DNA of 64,000 nucleotides, taken from positions 1-64,000 of the forward strand of contig NZ_JAGYIM010000013.1 of the NCBI RefSeq assembly GCF_018402695.1, read 5' to 3'. Each line of letters starts with the position of its first letter. The first letter of the stretch is position 1. Under the pieces are notes generated by a model that saw nothing but the letters and a program-made list of their open reading frames with translations, was not told where the DNA came from and did not search any database. Source of the DNA: Arsukibacterium sp. (GTDB lineage: Bacteria > Pseudomonadota > Gammaproteobacteria > Enterobacterales > Alteromonadaceae). Position numbers and translations under genes: made by a program. This document shows positions 10,822 through 19,482 of the stretch, in pieces.

Positions 10822-11295
10822 ATGTTAGCAACTGCACTTTTACCTAACCCTATTTCAGACACTACTGGCTTACCGGTTAAACGAGGTACCGGACGCTTAC
10901 AACGATTAACAGCCGCGGTGGCATCGGCCAAACCGTTTTATCAAGAATTAACCACTGCTTCAGCGACAAGTGCAGAGCAATTGCTCGTTAAATTGTTGCA
11001 GCGACATTGCAATGAAAGCGGGTGGATTGTACTAGTAGCCCCAAAACAGCTGCCATCAAAGGCGCTGGCCAACTATTTAGGTCTTCCGGTAGATAAAATA
11101 CTGATTATTCATTCTGATGCAATAAAAGATCCTGCAAAGACCCTGCACAAATTATTGCATACCAGCCGTTGTCGGGTTGTGATTAATTTTGGTCAGCCTG
11201 GCTCAGAACAGCTGACCTCGCAACTCAGCCAGTGTGCAGCCAGCCAGCAACGTTGGTTTTATCAGGTTAATCAGGTGACAACCCAGACTCATTAA
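10822..11295 (+). CDS. sulA: SOS cell-division inhibitor SulA
   Basis: SulA blocks FtsZ polymerisation after DNA damage. The 157-aa protein aligns with E. coli SulA (169 aa) over its core: LLVKLLQRHCNESGWIVLVA, then PKQLPSKALANYLGLPVDKI, which corresponds to the P-loop-less RecA-like fold and the GLPLTKVMQIS region. Identity is modest, but the two LexA boxes immediately upstream make the assignment strong. GGAG lies 6 nt before the ATG. No C-terminal Lon-degron equivalent is obvious to me beyond a final His. Confidence 0.88.
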   Translation: MLATALLPNPISDTTGLPVKRGTGRLQRLTAAVASAKPFYQELTTASATSAEQLLVKLLQRHCNESGWIVLVAPKQLPSKALANYLGLPVDKILIIHSDAIKDPAKTLHKLLHTSRCRVVINFGQPGSEQLTSQLSQCAASQQRWFYQVNQVTTQTH

Positions 11296-11366
11296 GGCAG
11301 CTGCATTGGTATTGCTATTTAAGCTATACTGCCGACAAAATGCTTGTAAGGTTATTTGAGGTACTT

Positions 11367-11867
11367 TTGAACTGTTATTGTTGCTCCGGCCTGCTTTTCA
11401 GCAAATGTTGCAGGCCATTGCTGCAGGGCACTGCTACGGCACAGAGCTGTCTGCAGCTTATGCGCTCGCGCTATAGTGCATATTGCCTTAAAGATACTGA
11501 GTATCTGTTTCAAACCTGTCATCCCGAGCAACGTGGCGCTAATTCTAAATTTCAGATATCAGAGTTTGCCAACGCTGTACACTTTGTTGGTTTAACGATT
11601 ACTGACTGGTCAGAGAGCCGGGATACACGATCAGGTAATTGCGGTTCGGTAAGCTTTGTTGCCCGGTACATTAGCGGCACTAAGCTGGAAACCCTGACAG
11701 AAAAGTCACGTTTTGTATTAAAAGTTTGCTGGTATTATTGTGACGGTGAGATTACAGCTACGCCAACGCTAAATGTTGGCCGAAATGAGCGCTGCCCCTG
11801 CGGTAGTGGCAAAAAGTTTAAGCAATGCTCTGTGCATTTGCTCTCCGGCGCCGCCCCTGCTGGCTAA
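11367..11867 (+). CDS. ychJ: YchJ-family SEC-C metal-binding protein
   Basis: This is a UPF0225/YchJ-type protein: an N-terminal CYCCSG...KCC motif, the LMRSRYSAYCLKDTEYLFQT block typical of the family, and a C-terminal SEC-C zinc knuckle, RNERCPCGSGKKFKQC. The frame contains an upstream ATG at 11340, but the TTG at 11367 is preferred. It has GAGG five bases before it and gives an N-terminus matching E. coli YchJ (MSQLCPCG...). The function is unsettled; SEC-C domains bind zinc and often protein partners. It follows sulA by 70 nt. Confidence 0.85.
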   Translation: MNCYCCSGLLFSKCCRPLLQGTATAQSCLQLMRSRYSAYCLKDTEYLFQTCHPEQRGANSKFQISEFANAVHFVGLTITDWSESRDTRSGNCGSVSFVARYISGTKLETLTEKSRFVLKVCWYYCDGEITATPTLNVGRNERCPCGSGKKFKQCSVHLLSGAAPAG

Positions 11868-11905
11868 TGCCAAAGATGAAATTAAGCAATTAAACAAAAC
11901 CAGAA

Positions 11906-12379
11906 TTACGCAGCCCTACTCTGTATCTGTTGCAAAATTTCATACAGTGCAGTTGGATCGGCTTCTGCCCGCTTGACCTCACTACCCTCGCGTCGGCGCT
12001 TGCTGTGTGCATCTAAATTCTGAACCACGTCTGGCGCCAGTTTAGCTTTGTCATCAGCCAGCACCAGAGGCCCTTCAGCCAGATATTGCTGCAATTTAAG
12101 TTGTCTCAAGCCACCCTTATTAAGGGCTTCACTATGCCGGGCCAAGATCGCGATATCATGCTCTTGCCAGCCATAACTTCTTGGCTCCAAAAGCGAAAAT
12201 CTGGCGTATAAATCTTTTTTAACCGGTGCGGACTCTGCTTGCGGCGTTTGAAACTCAGCCATTTCATCAATAGCGGGCGACAAGAATGCCAGCCACAATG
12301 CAAAATCTGCTCTGTGCTGATGGTTAATAGCTTTATTGAGCCGGCAATCGAGTTGCCATTCATTGATAATAGTAGTCAT
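11906..12379 (-). CDS. VC2046/SO_2500 family conserved hypothetical
   Basis: This 157-aa, charged, soluble protein has no signal or membrane segment. Its opening (WQLDCRLNKAINHQHRADFA, then LWLAFLSPAIDEMAEF) resembles the VC2046/SO_2500 family of Vibrio and Shewanella, for which I know no function. The C-terminal third is rich in Lys, Arg and Glu. It converges on the ychJ-like gene, with 38 bp between the two stop codons and no terminator visible, and diverges from tRNA-Tyr. Confidence 0.6.
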   Translation of the reverse strand: MTTIINEWQLDCRLNKAINHQHRADFALWLAFLSPAIDEMAEFQTPQAESAPVKKDLYARFSLLEPRSYGWQEHDIAILARHSEALNKGGLRQLKLQQYLAEGPLVLADDKAKLAPDVVQNLDAHSKRRREGSEVKRAEADPTALYEILQQIQSRAA

Positions 12380-12444
12380 AGCAGCTTAATAAACAAGAGA
12401 TGCCTGGTTTATCGGCAGTTGGCCAAAAAAGTTAAGTAAAATGC

Positions 12445-12472
12445 TTTACATCAAAAGACAGTTTGGTAATAT
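12445..12472 (+). promoter_or_regulatory. Promoter of tRNA-Tyr
   Basis: TTTACA (12445-12450) and TAATAT (12467-12472) with 16-bp spacing precede a GC-rich GCGCGCAC discriminator and the tRNA 5' end 13 bp later. The GC-rich discriminator is typical of stable-RNA promoters under stringent control. Confidence 0.6.
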
Positions 12473-12484
12473 GCGCGCACTCGT

Positions 12485-12569
<85 letters not shown>

Positions 12570-12692
12570 TTTCCTCACCGATAACTCTCTCTTTTGTTAA
12601 TCTTATTCTGAAATACTAATTAAATTAATTTGCTTGCTAAACTGCACTATATTTCCGACACTTAGCCTATTCAGGTCAGGGTTAAGGCGCTA

Positions 12693-14327
12693 ATGCAAAA
12701 TAAGACTTTGGAAAATCAACGAGTGTTAATCGTTGATGACCAACGCGCATTCCAGTTAATGTTTAAAGGTGTGCTTTATTCAATGGGCGCAACTAACGTT
12801 GCGTTTGCGCCAACGGGCGAGCAAGCGCTGGCTAAATGCAGTAATATTGATTACGACATATTATTTGTCGATTATCATTTGGGCATAGGCAAGAATGGCA
12901 AACAGCTGCTGGAAGACTTACGAGAAAAGAAACTGCTGAAACCGCATAGTATCTTTATGCTGGTTACCGGTGAAAACTCGGTGCCGGTAGTTGTAAGTGC
13001 GGTTGAACTTGAGCCTGATGACTATCTGGTAAAACCCTTTTCGCAAAGTGTGCTGCGAAGCCGGATAATTCGAATTCAAAAGAAAAAAGCGCAGCTGGCT
13101 GAATTATTTCAGGCGCTGTATGACAATCACGCTGAACAGGTGATTGAGCTTTGTCAGCAGGAAATTTCTGAAGGCGGTCGTTATCAACAATTCTGCAAAA
13201 GAGTTCTTGCTGAAAACTTAATAAAATTAAAACGTTATAGTGAAGCCGAGCAGGTACTACATGGCTGTCTGGAGCAAAGACGCAACGGTTGGGCCTTATT
13301 GTTAATGGCCAGGGTATGCTTTGAACAACAGCGTTTTTCAGAAAGCCAGGCGTTGTGCGATGAAGCCTTGGAAGAGAACCGCTTGTTCGCTGAAGCTTTC
13401 GATATTAAAGCACGTAGTTATCTGGCTGAAGACGACCCTGAACAAGCCTTCGGCTGCATTCAGGCAGCAACCGACATCGCTCCGTATTCAATGCAGCGCC
13501 AGTACTTATATATGGATATTGCTCATGCACTGGAAGACACCAATGCCAAAGTGTTGGCAAGCAAACAACTCTATGAAATTACCCGCCGCTCAATACGGCA
13601 GGATGTTGTTCACTTACTGAATTATATTCGCAGTATTATTGCAGCAGCGACGCTGAGCGAAGAGCCACAGCAGCGCAACCGCTATTCTCAGGAAGTGGCT
13701 ATTGCTTTGCAACGGGCACGTCGGGATGACAACCTGATCCGGGATATCGACTTTGATCTGTTTGAAATTTTATGTCAGGCCAGGCTTGACTCAGTAAGTG
13801 GCCAGCAATTCCAGGCTAAGAAAGCTTATGCCGCCGTTGCCGAACATGCAGAAACGCAACAACAAGTTCTGCCTGACACCGTATTATTACTGAACCAGAT
13901 TGGTGAATTTGAGCAAGCAGACAGACTGGCCTCCCTTATCGACCCTGGTCTTAAAGCAGATCCGGTACTGCAACGTCTTTTGTCTGAACAGCAACGCCAA
14001 AATCAGTCGCAACAACAGCATTTTGCCCAATTGAACAAAGACGGCATCCGCCAATATAAAGAGGGCCAGCATATGGCTGCACTTGCTTTATTTGAGCAAG
14101 CACTGGAGTTAGCGCCAATGAACACAGGTTGTGCCCTAAACGTTATTCAGACCAGCTTACAATTGCTTAAATCACAGAGCCATGGACCTACTGGCACCAT
14201 GCTCGAACGCTGTAAAAAAGCCTTCAGAATTGTCGACAATATGCCATTACCAGAGCATCACCGTAAGCGCTATCAGGAACTATTTAACCAATTTACTCAA
14301 CTAAAACCAGAAAAGCGCCGGAAATAA
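12693..14327 (+). CDS. Response regulator with receiver domain and TPR repeats
   Basis: Residues 10-120 form a CheY-like receiver with the complete acidic pocket: Asp15/Asp16, phospho-acceptor Asp60 (FVDYHLG), Thr92 (LVTGEN) and Lys114 (LVKPF). The remaining 420 residues are helical, with TPR-like repeats, the clearest near residues 455-490 (EGQHMAALALFEQALELAPM). There is no DNA-binding, GGDEF or HD-GYP output domain, so signalling is probably through protein-protein contact. No histidine kinase lies nearby, so this is an orphan regulator. The ATG has AAGG five bases upstream. Confidence 0.88.
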   Translation: MQNKTLENQRVLIVDDQRAFQLMFKGVLYSMGATNVAFAPTGEQALAKCSNIDYDILFVDYHLGIGKNGKQLLEDLREKKLLKPHSIFMLVTGENSVPVVVSAVELEPDDYLVKPFSQSVLRSRIIRIQKKKAQLAELFQALYDNHAEQVIELCQQEISEGGRYQQFCKRVLAENLIKLKRYSEAEQVLHGCLEQRRNGWALLLMARVCFEQQRFSESQALCDEALEENRLFAEAFDIKARSYLAEDDPEQAFGCIQAATDIAPYSMQRQYLYMDIAHALEDTNAKVLASKQLYEITRRSIRQDVVHLLNYIRSIIAAATLSEEPQQRNRYSQEVAIALQRARRDDNLIRDIDFDLFEILCQARLDSVSGQQFQAKKAYAAVAEHAETQQQVLPDTVLLLNQIGEFEQADRLASLIDPGLKADPVLQRLLSEQQRQNQSQQQHFAQLNKDGIRQYKEGQHMAALALFEQALELAPMNTGCALNVIQTSLQLLKSQSHGPTGTMLERCKKAFRIVDNMPLPEHHRKRYQELFNQFTQLKPEKRRK

Positions 14328-14349
14328 ACTCAGCGCTCTAGCATGATAA

Positions 14350-15090
14350 TCAATCTGTTACAGTATTCAGGTGCTCTGCCAGCTCGGTTACCAAGGCACT
14401 CGCGCCGATACGCATGGTAGTACTGGTGGCCGTAACGCCGGTGATGTGTTCATATAAATCGACTAATTGTAACGCCTGAGCAATAGTACGCACGCCACCC
14501 GACGCTTTGAAGCCGACAGGCCGACCGGCAGCAGCAATTATTGTAAGCATAATTCTTGCTGCTTCCTCAGTGATACCAACAGCAACTTTACCGGTAGACG
14601 ATTTAACGAAATCAGCACCACAATCAATTGCTATTTCAGTAGCTTTGGCTACTTGCTGAGCAGTAATAAGTTCACCGGACTCAATAATAACTTTCAGACA
14701 AGCATGACCGCAGCAACGCCGGACTTCCGTTAAAAAGTCACTGACATACTGATGTTCGCCTCGCAACAGAGCCTGATAAGGCATAACACAATCTATTTCA
14801 GTAGCACCAGCCGCAAGCGCAGTACTAATTTGCTGACAGACAACTGCCAGCGGCATTTCACCTTCTGGAAAATTAACTACTGTAGCTAAAGCAAAGGCCC
14901 GCTCGCTGTCAACGCCAAATTTCGCTAGCTGGCCCAGATAATCCGGATACACACAATAAGCCGCTATCGGCACGGGCAGCCTGGGTTGCTGCTTTAACCA
15001 CTCAGCCATCTGTTTTGCATCATCGTTATCATCTAAGCGGGTCACATCAAGCAATTTAATTAGTTGCAATAAGCGTAGTCGGTTAGTCAT
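14350..15090 (-). CDS. deoC: Deoxyribose-phosphate aldolase
   Basis: DeoC splits 2-deoxyribose-5-phosphate into glyceraldehyde-3-phosphate and acetaldehyde. The Schiff-base lysine is in GADFVKSSTGK (Lys163), with the supporting residues Asp100 (TEIDCVMPY) and the lysine in VGFKASGGVR. A start at 15111 is possible, but the ATG at 15090 has GGAAG upstream and gives the family-typical N-terminus; the product is then 246 aa (E. coli 259). Unusually, it stands alone: the deoA, deoB and deoD partners of the classic operon are not in the window. Confidence 0.95.
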   Translation of the reverse strand: MTNRLRLLQLIKLLDVTRLDDNDDAKQMAEWLKQQPRLPVPIAAYCVYPDYLGQLAKFGVDSERAFALATVVNFPEGEMPLAVVCQQISTALAAGATEIDCVMPYQALLRGEHQYVSDFLTEVRRCCGHACLKVIIESGELITAQQVAKATEIAIDCGADFVKSSTGKVAVGITEEAARIMLTIIAAAGRPVGFKASGGVRTIAQALQLVDLYEHITGVTATSTTMRIGASALVTELAEHLNTVTD

Positions 15091-15231
15091 TGTTAAGCTT
15101 CCGTATTTCATTTACCAGCCAGGCCATTACCGCAATGTTAGCCCTGCTAAATTTGATTGGCAGAGTAAACCAGAACAGAATAGAAATGCAAAAAGTGAAA
15201 AAAAATATTTTTTAATGGAATTTTTTAAAAG

Positions 15232-15241
15232 CCGACCAGTC
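15232..15241. repeat. CCGACCAGTC motif, copy 1
   Basis: The ten bases CCGACCAGTC upstream of deoC recur exactly at 26289-26298, upstream of the csbD-like gene. Both sit in AT-rich intergenic DNA, and both are partly palindromic around GACCAGTC, like half-conserved TetR-family operators. No regulator is identified; function is inference. Confidence 0.3.
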
Positions 15242-15304
15242 AGAGTTAATAGTTGTAATGTTGTGTTTACTTCTCTCCCTGAAATTTAGTTGTCCTTAGT
15301 TTAT

Positions 15305-15330
15305 CGCCGGTTTTATCCGGCGCTTTTTTT
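15305..15330 (+). terminator. Intrinsic terminator with no gene in front
   Basis: A CGCCGG/CCGGCG stem with a TTTTAT loop followed by C and seven T residues forms a strong rightward terminator. Both flanking genes run leftward, so it does not serve an annotated gene. It may end a small RNA transcribed from the 15.1-15.3 kb gap. Confidence 0.75.
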
Positions 15331-15353
15331 CTGCGATAGTCAATAAACAGTTC

Positions 15354-16064
15354 CTATTCTACTAACTGCTGTTGAAAGTGGCTTAACCAGGCCTGAGCCT
15401 GCTGGTAATCTGGTACATAACACCTTACTGTTTGCCAGAAACGCGGTGAATGGTCCATAACGACTCTGTGTGCCAGCTCATGCACCATCACATAGTCAGT
15501 CACCCAGGCTGGTGCCATTACCAGCCGCCAATTAAGGCCTATAACACCAATACTGTCGCAGTACCCCCAACGCCGTTGCCATTGGCCAAGCTTCAATTCG
15601 CGATAATCAACAGCCATGGCGTCTGCCCACGTTGACAACCGCTGATTGAACCTCACTATAGCCTGCGCCTTTAACCAATCATTCAATAATTTATCGTGCC
15701 AGGCAGCCAGTTTAGCACTGGCAACGCGTTCATTGACCGCAATGAACAGCTTATCATTATCTAGCAAGACTTCGCTCTTAGTCGCTCTGCAAAAAACAAC
15801 CTTTCGCAACCTACCATCAATCAGTATTGCAGCACGTTGTTGCCAGTTAACTGCAGGCGTCAGGGCCTGTTGCCGCAATAAATGCCGCTGAATCCAGGGC
15901 TGCTTAGCGGCTATTAATTGCCGGATCTGTTTAATATCGCACCCTGCCGGCGCCCGAACTGTCACTTGCCCCTTACTAACAACAATTGCCAGGGTTTTGC
16001 GGCGGCTGTAGACAATCTGATAGTCCGGCTGTTGCTGATAATCAGCTGGCATTATCGTCGACAT
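15354..16064 (-). CDS. YgjP-type zinc metallopeptidase-like protein (DUF45)
   Basis: A 236-aa soluble protein of the YgjP/DUF45 (M48-like) family. The zinc motif HELAHRVVMDHSPRFW lies near residue 193, and WGYCDSIGVIGLNWRLVMAP just before it is the family signature. The upstream half is the variable beta-rich part. The ATG follows GGGG by five bases. The substrate is unknown; E. coli YgjP is poorly characterised. It lies divergent from xthA with an 80-bp gap. Confidence 0.85.
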   Translation of the reverse strand: MSTIMPADYQQQPDYQIVYSRRKTLAIVVSKGQVTVRAPAGCDIKQIRQLIAAKQPWIQRHLLRQQALTPAVNWQQRAAILIDGRLRKVVFCRATKSEVLLDNDKLFIAVNERVASAKLAAWHDKLLNDWLKAQAIVRFNQRLSTWADAMAVDYRELKLGQWQRRWGYCDSIGVIGLNWRLVMAPAWVTDYVMVHELAHRVVMDHSPRFWQTVRCYVPDYQQAQAWLSHFQQQLVE

Positions 16065-16145
16065 CTTGCCCCCTGCACACTTACCGCCTGCTCAATTCGC
16101 ATGTTATGATGCAAGCCAGTTCCAGCTTGAGGCAAATAAGACAAC

Positions 16146-16961
16146 ATGAAAATAATCTCTTTTAATATTAATGGTATTCGCGCCAGACTGCACCAGTTGC
16201 GGGCACTTATTGATAAACATCAACCGGATATCATTGGCTTGCAGGAAATCAAAGTACACGATGATGAGTTTCCGATGACCCAGGTGATGGCCATGGGATA
16301 CCATGTGTACCATTTTGGGCAGAAAGGCCATTATGGCGTAGCTATTTTAAGTAAACAAGCCGCGATAAACATGCAATACGGATTCCCGGGTGATACTGAC
16401 GATGCGCAGCGCAGAATGCTTATTGGCCAGTATGCGTTGGCAAACGGCAAAACCCTGACAGTTCTCAACGGCTACTTTCCTCAGGGTGAGAACCGAAGCC
16501 ATCCGACAAAATTTCCGGCAAAAGAAAAGTTTTATGCCGATTTACAACACTACATAGAACAACATCATAGTGTGGACGATTATCTGACAGTTATTGGTGA
16601 TATTAATATTTCCCCTCTCGACTACGATATTGGTATTGGCGAAGCCAATGCTAAGCGCTGGTTACGCGAAGGAAAAACCTCTTTCCTGCCAGAAGAACGG
16701 GCATGGCTGCAGCGCCTGAAAGATTGGGGCTTAATTGATACGTATCGTCAGCTTTACCCTGACGACATCAGCCGTTTCAGCTGGTTTGATTACCGGTCTA
16801 AGGGATTTGATGACAACAGAGGCCTGCGCATAGATGTAGTGATGGCTACTCAGCCACTGGCTGAGCGTTGTACTGAAGCCGGCATTGACTACGAATTACG
16901 GGGTATTGAACGACCGTCAGATCATGCACCGGTCTGGTCCGTCTTTAATCTTGAAGAATAG
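16146..16961 (+). CDS. xthA: Exodeoxyribonuclease III
   Basis: XthA is the main AP endonuclease and 3' repair exonuclease of base-excision repair. The EEP-fold motifs are intact: [10 protein letters not shown] at the N-terminus, metal-binding Glu in [25 protein letters not shown], and the C-terminal catalytic SDHAPVW. Its 271 aa match the E. coli length (268). It stands as a single gene, divergent from the YgjP-like gene and convergent with yfbV. Confidence 0.97.
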   Translation: MKIISFNINGIRARLHQLRALIDKHQPDIIGLQEIKVHDDEFPMTQVMAMGYHVYHFGQKGHYGVAILSKQAAINMQYGFPGDTDDAQRRMLIGQYALANGKTLTVLNGYFPQGENRSHPTKFPAKEKFYADLQHYIEQHHSVDDYLTVIGDINISPLDYDIGIGEANAKRWLREGKTSFLPEERAWLQRLKDWGLIDTYRQLYPDDISRFSWFDYRSKGFDDNRGLRIDVVMATQPLAERCTEAGIDYELRGIERPSDHAPVWSVFNLEE

Positions 16962-16992
16962 CAATTACTTGCTGCCGGATGCCTTATGCGGC

Positions 16993-17433
16993 TTACAACC
17001 ACGGCCGCATAAAGGTTTTATCCAACTGCTTGTAAGCGATAGCCAATGTGTTAGCGAGGTCTGAATAATTACGCGGCTCGTTAACGGCTTGTGTTTCCAC
17101 GCCTTGCTCCCGCATTTGCTGGCGAATTTGTCGACACCAACTGACCAGCGTGGGCGGCAAGCGGGTGGATGACCGGACACCCAGCCAGTACCAACCTTGC
17201 AGTGGCAACGATAAAATAAATAACATCATCGCCAGTATCTGACCAGTAAAACCACTGCCTAGTAAAGTTAATTGGAAAAACGCAGTCAATACTGCGAGCC
17301 CCGGCAGATAACGAAAGCCCAGGCTGGTTAACTGAACAATCTTGTTTTCAGGAAACAGCGAATTAAGCTCAGGCTTTACCGGCCATACCAGACTATACCG
17401 GCGCCCTTCCTGCAACAGCGTAAATAATTTCAT
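16993..17433 (-). CDS. yfbV: UPF0208 membrane protein YfbV
   Basis: The protein aligns with E. coli YfbV throughout: GRRYSLVWP, ENKIVQLTSLGFRYLPGLAV, two membrane segments at about residues 45-65 and 68-90, LPLQGWYWLGVRSSTRLPP, and the C-terminal ALADTLK-type segment SDLANTLAIAYKQLDKTF. YfbV has been linked to insulating the Ter macrodomain in E. coli. The second ATG (17433) is chosen because GAGG is 8 nt before it and only 2 nt before the first. Confidence 0.92.
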   Translation of the reverse strand: MKLFTLLQEGRRYSLVWPVKPELNSLFPENKIVQLTSLGFRYLPGLAVLTAFFQLTLLGSGFTGQILAMMLFILSLPLQGWYWLGVRSSTRLPPTLVSWCRQIRQQMREQGVETQAVNEPRNYSDLANTLAIAYKQLDKTFMRPWL

Positions 17434-17535
17434 TGACATAGCCTCTATTCATTACAACGGCCAGACTTAACTTTAGCATAGTTACTATACGATGCGCAGG
17501 CTTAGTTGTATCAGTACCAAAGCAACAACAGCAGA

Positions 17536-17557
17536 AACGCTTGCGGCGTTTTTTTCA
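17536..17557 (+). terminator. Rightward terminator with no gene in front
   Basis: AACGC pairs with GCGTT across a five-base loop and runs into a tract of seven T residues. The nearest upstream rightward gene is xthA, beyond the leftward yfbV. Either xthA messages reach this far or a short RNA starts within 17.44-17.53 kb. Confidence 0.5.
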
Positions 17558-17690
17558 GCATTGGTTAACTCCTCCTTTTGACTTAAATTCCATCAAAATG
17601 GCCCAGATATGAATTATACAATTTTCGGGCCAAATTATATTTCCATAAAAATTAATCATTTAGAACAAAGCCACCCTGTTACCAACAATC

Positions 17691-17713
17691 TTACCCACAG
17701 AAGCTGTGGACAA
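17691..17713. repeat. Inverted pair of DnaA-box-like nonamers
   Basis: TTACCCACA on the plus strand and TTGTCCACA on the minus strand face each other across a short GAAGC centre. Each differs from the DnaA consensus TTATNCACA by one base. Together they form a near-perfect hairpin (CCACAG-AAG-CTGTGG core). AT-rich DNA lies on both sides. Confidence 0.5.
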
Positions 17714-17972
17714 GTTTTATCGCGCAAAGGTGACAATATCGACTGCTGTCAGCATTTTTATCAACTAAAAGAGCTGTTTCACTGAATATTCAACATTAAG
17801 TCATCGTTCTGTCATGTTTAGTTGGTAAGCCCTGGCTTACTCCTTTGTATTTCGCCAATTAGCTGCAACTAACTGCGGAAAAAAATCTCATATTACGTTA
17901 GTATTGCAGACAATTTTTTTCAGGCGGTCATCAGGCCCGATGGCTGTCAACTGACTGGTGGAATGCTTTGCT

Positions 17973-18320
17973 ATGATCAAAATGTTTGGTATTAAAAACT
18001 GTGACACCATTAAAAAAGCGAGAAAATGGCTGGAGCAACACCAGGTTGATTATCAGTTTATCGATTACCGGCAGGACGGTCTTAGCGCTGAATTACTGGC
18101 CACATTTAGTGAAAAACTAGGCTGGCAAAATCTGCTCAATACCCGTGGTACTACATACCGGGGGCTAGCGGCTGAAATAAAAACCAATCTTACTGAAAAA
18201 ATCGCACTTGAGCTGATGCTGCAACAGCCAGCCATGATCAAGCGGCCGCTGCTACAACGTAACGACACTTATATTCTTGGCTTTAATACTGAAACTTATC
18301 AACAACTTCTGGAACAATAG
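17973..18320 (+). CDS. yffB: ArsC/Spx-family reductase YffB
   Basis: A thioredoxin-fold protein of the ArsC family. The N-terminus [17 protein letters not shown] carries a single redox Cys (NCDT), followed by [11 protein letters not shown] and the cis-Pro segment IKRPLL, which are typical of YffB rather than arsenate reductase proper. The frame begins at 17958, but the ATG at 17973 gives the family N-terminus. As in E. coli it is directly followed by dapE (1-nt gap), with which it forms an operon. Confidence 0.9.
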   Translation: MIKMFGIKNCDTIKKARKWLEQHQVDYQFIDYRQDGLSAELLATFSEKLGWQNLLNTRGTTYRGLAAEIKTNLTEKIALELMLQQPAMIKRPLLQRNDTYILGFNTETYQQLLEQ

Positions 18321-18321
18321 A

Positions 18322-19482
18322 ATGAGCTGGCTTGATCCTCAACAAAACCCGGTATTGGCCCTGGCGATGGACTTGATATCTCGTGCATCAGTGACCCCCG
18401 AAGATGCAGGTTGTCAGCCTTTGATGGCCAGACGCTTAGCAGCGGTTGGTTTTAATATTGAAATGCTTGAATTTGCAGACACCCTGAATATGTGGGCCAG
18501 ACATGGTAGTGGCAAACCGTTGTTTTGCTTTGCCGGCCATACCGACGTTGTGCCAACCGGGCCCCTGACACAGTGGCATACTCCACCTTTCACGCCTACC
18601 CTCATCGGTGATAATTTATTCGGCCGTGGCGCGGCAGATATGAAAGGCAGTCTGGCGGCAATGATAGTGGCCACCGAACGTTTTCTGGCGCAGTTTCCTG
18701 AGCCAGCGTTCAATATTGCCTATTTGATCACCAGCGATGAAGAAGGCCCTTTTATCAATGGTACCGTCCGGGTAATTGAAACACTTGAAGCCAGAAACGA
18801 AAAAATAAACTGGTGTTTAGTAGGTGAGCCATCAAGTGGTCAGAAACTGGCAGATGTTATCAAAAACGGCCGTCGTGGCTCATTAACTGGCCACTTAACC
18901 GTAAAAGGCGTTCAGGGTCACGTTGCCTATCCGCATTTAGCTGACAACCCTGTACATAAAGCTGCGCCGGCGCTGGCCGAGCTGGCTGCTGAACAATGGG
19001 ACAATGGCAATGCTTTTTTCCCGGCAACCAGCTTTCAGATTGCCAATATCAATGCTGGTACCGGCGCATCTAACATCGTACCTGGCGAACTGAAAGTTAT
19101 GTTTAACTTTCGCTACAGCACTGAAGTCACAGCGGAACAATTACAGCAACGGGTCTATGCGATGCTGGATAAGTATGGTCTTAATTATCAGTTGGACTGG
19201 ATATTGAACGGCTTACCCTTTCTTACGGACAGTGGCAGTTTAGTTGAATCCGTTGTGGCGGCCGTAGAACAAGTACAGGGGTTTACCCCAAGACTTGAAA
19301 CAACCGGTGGGACTTCCGATGGCCGCTTTATTGCACCAACCGGCGCACAGGTTGTGGAACTTGGCCCATGCAACGCAACTATTCACAAAGTTAACGAATG
19401 TGTGTCAATCCATGATCTGACAATACTGGCTGATATTTATCAGGCGTTATTGCAGCAATTACAGCAAAAACTCACAGCATGA
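18322..19482 (+). CDS. dapE: Succinyl-diaminopimelate desuccinylase
   Basis: DapE hydrolyses N-succinyl-LL-diaminopimelate in the lysine/peptidoglycan precursor pathway. M20-family zinc motifs are intact: [12 protein letters not shown] (His ligand and Asp), [13 protein letters not shown] (bridging Asp), TSDEEGPF (catalytic Glu and Glu ligand), VGEPSS, and the C-terminal His in NATIHKVNE. The ATG at 18322 follows the yffB stop by one base and gives 386 aa (E. coli 375). The downstream M15 peptidase gene overlaps its end by 4 nt. Confidence 0.97.
   Translation: MSWLDPQQNPVLALAMDLISRASVTPEDAGCQPLMARRLAAVGFNIEMLEFADTLNMWARHGSGKPLFCFAGHTDVVPTGPLTQWHTPPFTPTLIGDNLFGRGAADMKGSLAAMIVATERFLAQFPEPAFNIAYLITSDEEGPFINGTVRVIETLEARNEKINWCLVGEPSSGQKLADVIKNGRRGSLTGHLTVKGVQGHVAYPHLADNPVHKAAPALAELAAEQWDNGNAFFPATSFQIANINAGTGASNIVPGELKVMFNFRYSTEVTAEQLQQRVYAMLDKYGLNYQLDWILNGLPFLTDSGSLVESVVAAVEQVQGFTPRLETTGGTSDGRFIAPTGAQVVELGPCNATIHKVNECVSIHDLTILADIYQALLQQLQQKLTA

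Larger units (their letters stand above)
17434..17972. other. Gene-free region with paired DnaA-box-like sites
   Basis: About 540 bp without a credible gene. It holds a rightward terminator at 17536-17557, an inverted pair of DnaA-box-like nonamers at 17691-17713, and a 16-bp inverted repeat (GTAAGCC-CT-GGCTTAC) at 17825-17840. Much of the rest is AT-rich. The region separates the convergent and divergent halves yfbV and yffB and could carry regulatory or replication-related sites; this is inference. Confidence 0.5.

Noticed and set aside
11340-11366. ATG at 11340 as the start of the ychJ-like gene
   Set aside because: It lacks a ribosome-binding site and would add nine residues absent from the family; the TTG at 11367 has GAGG at good spacing.
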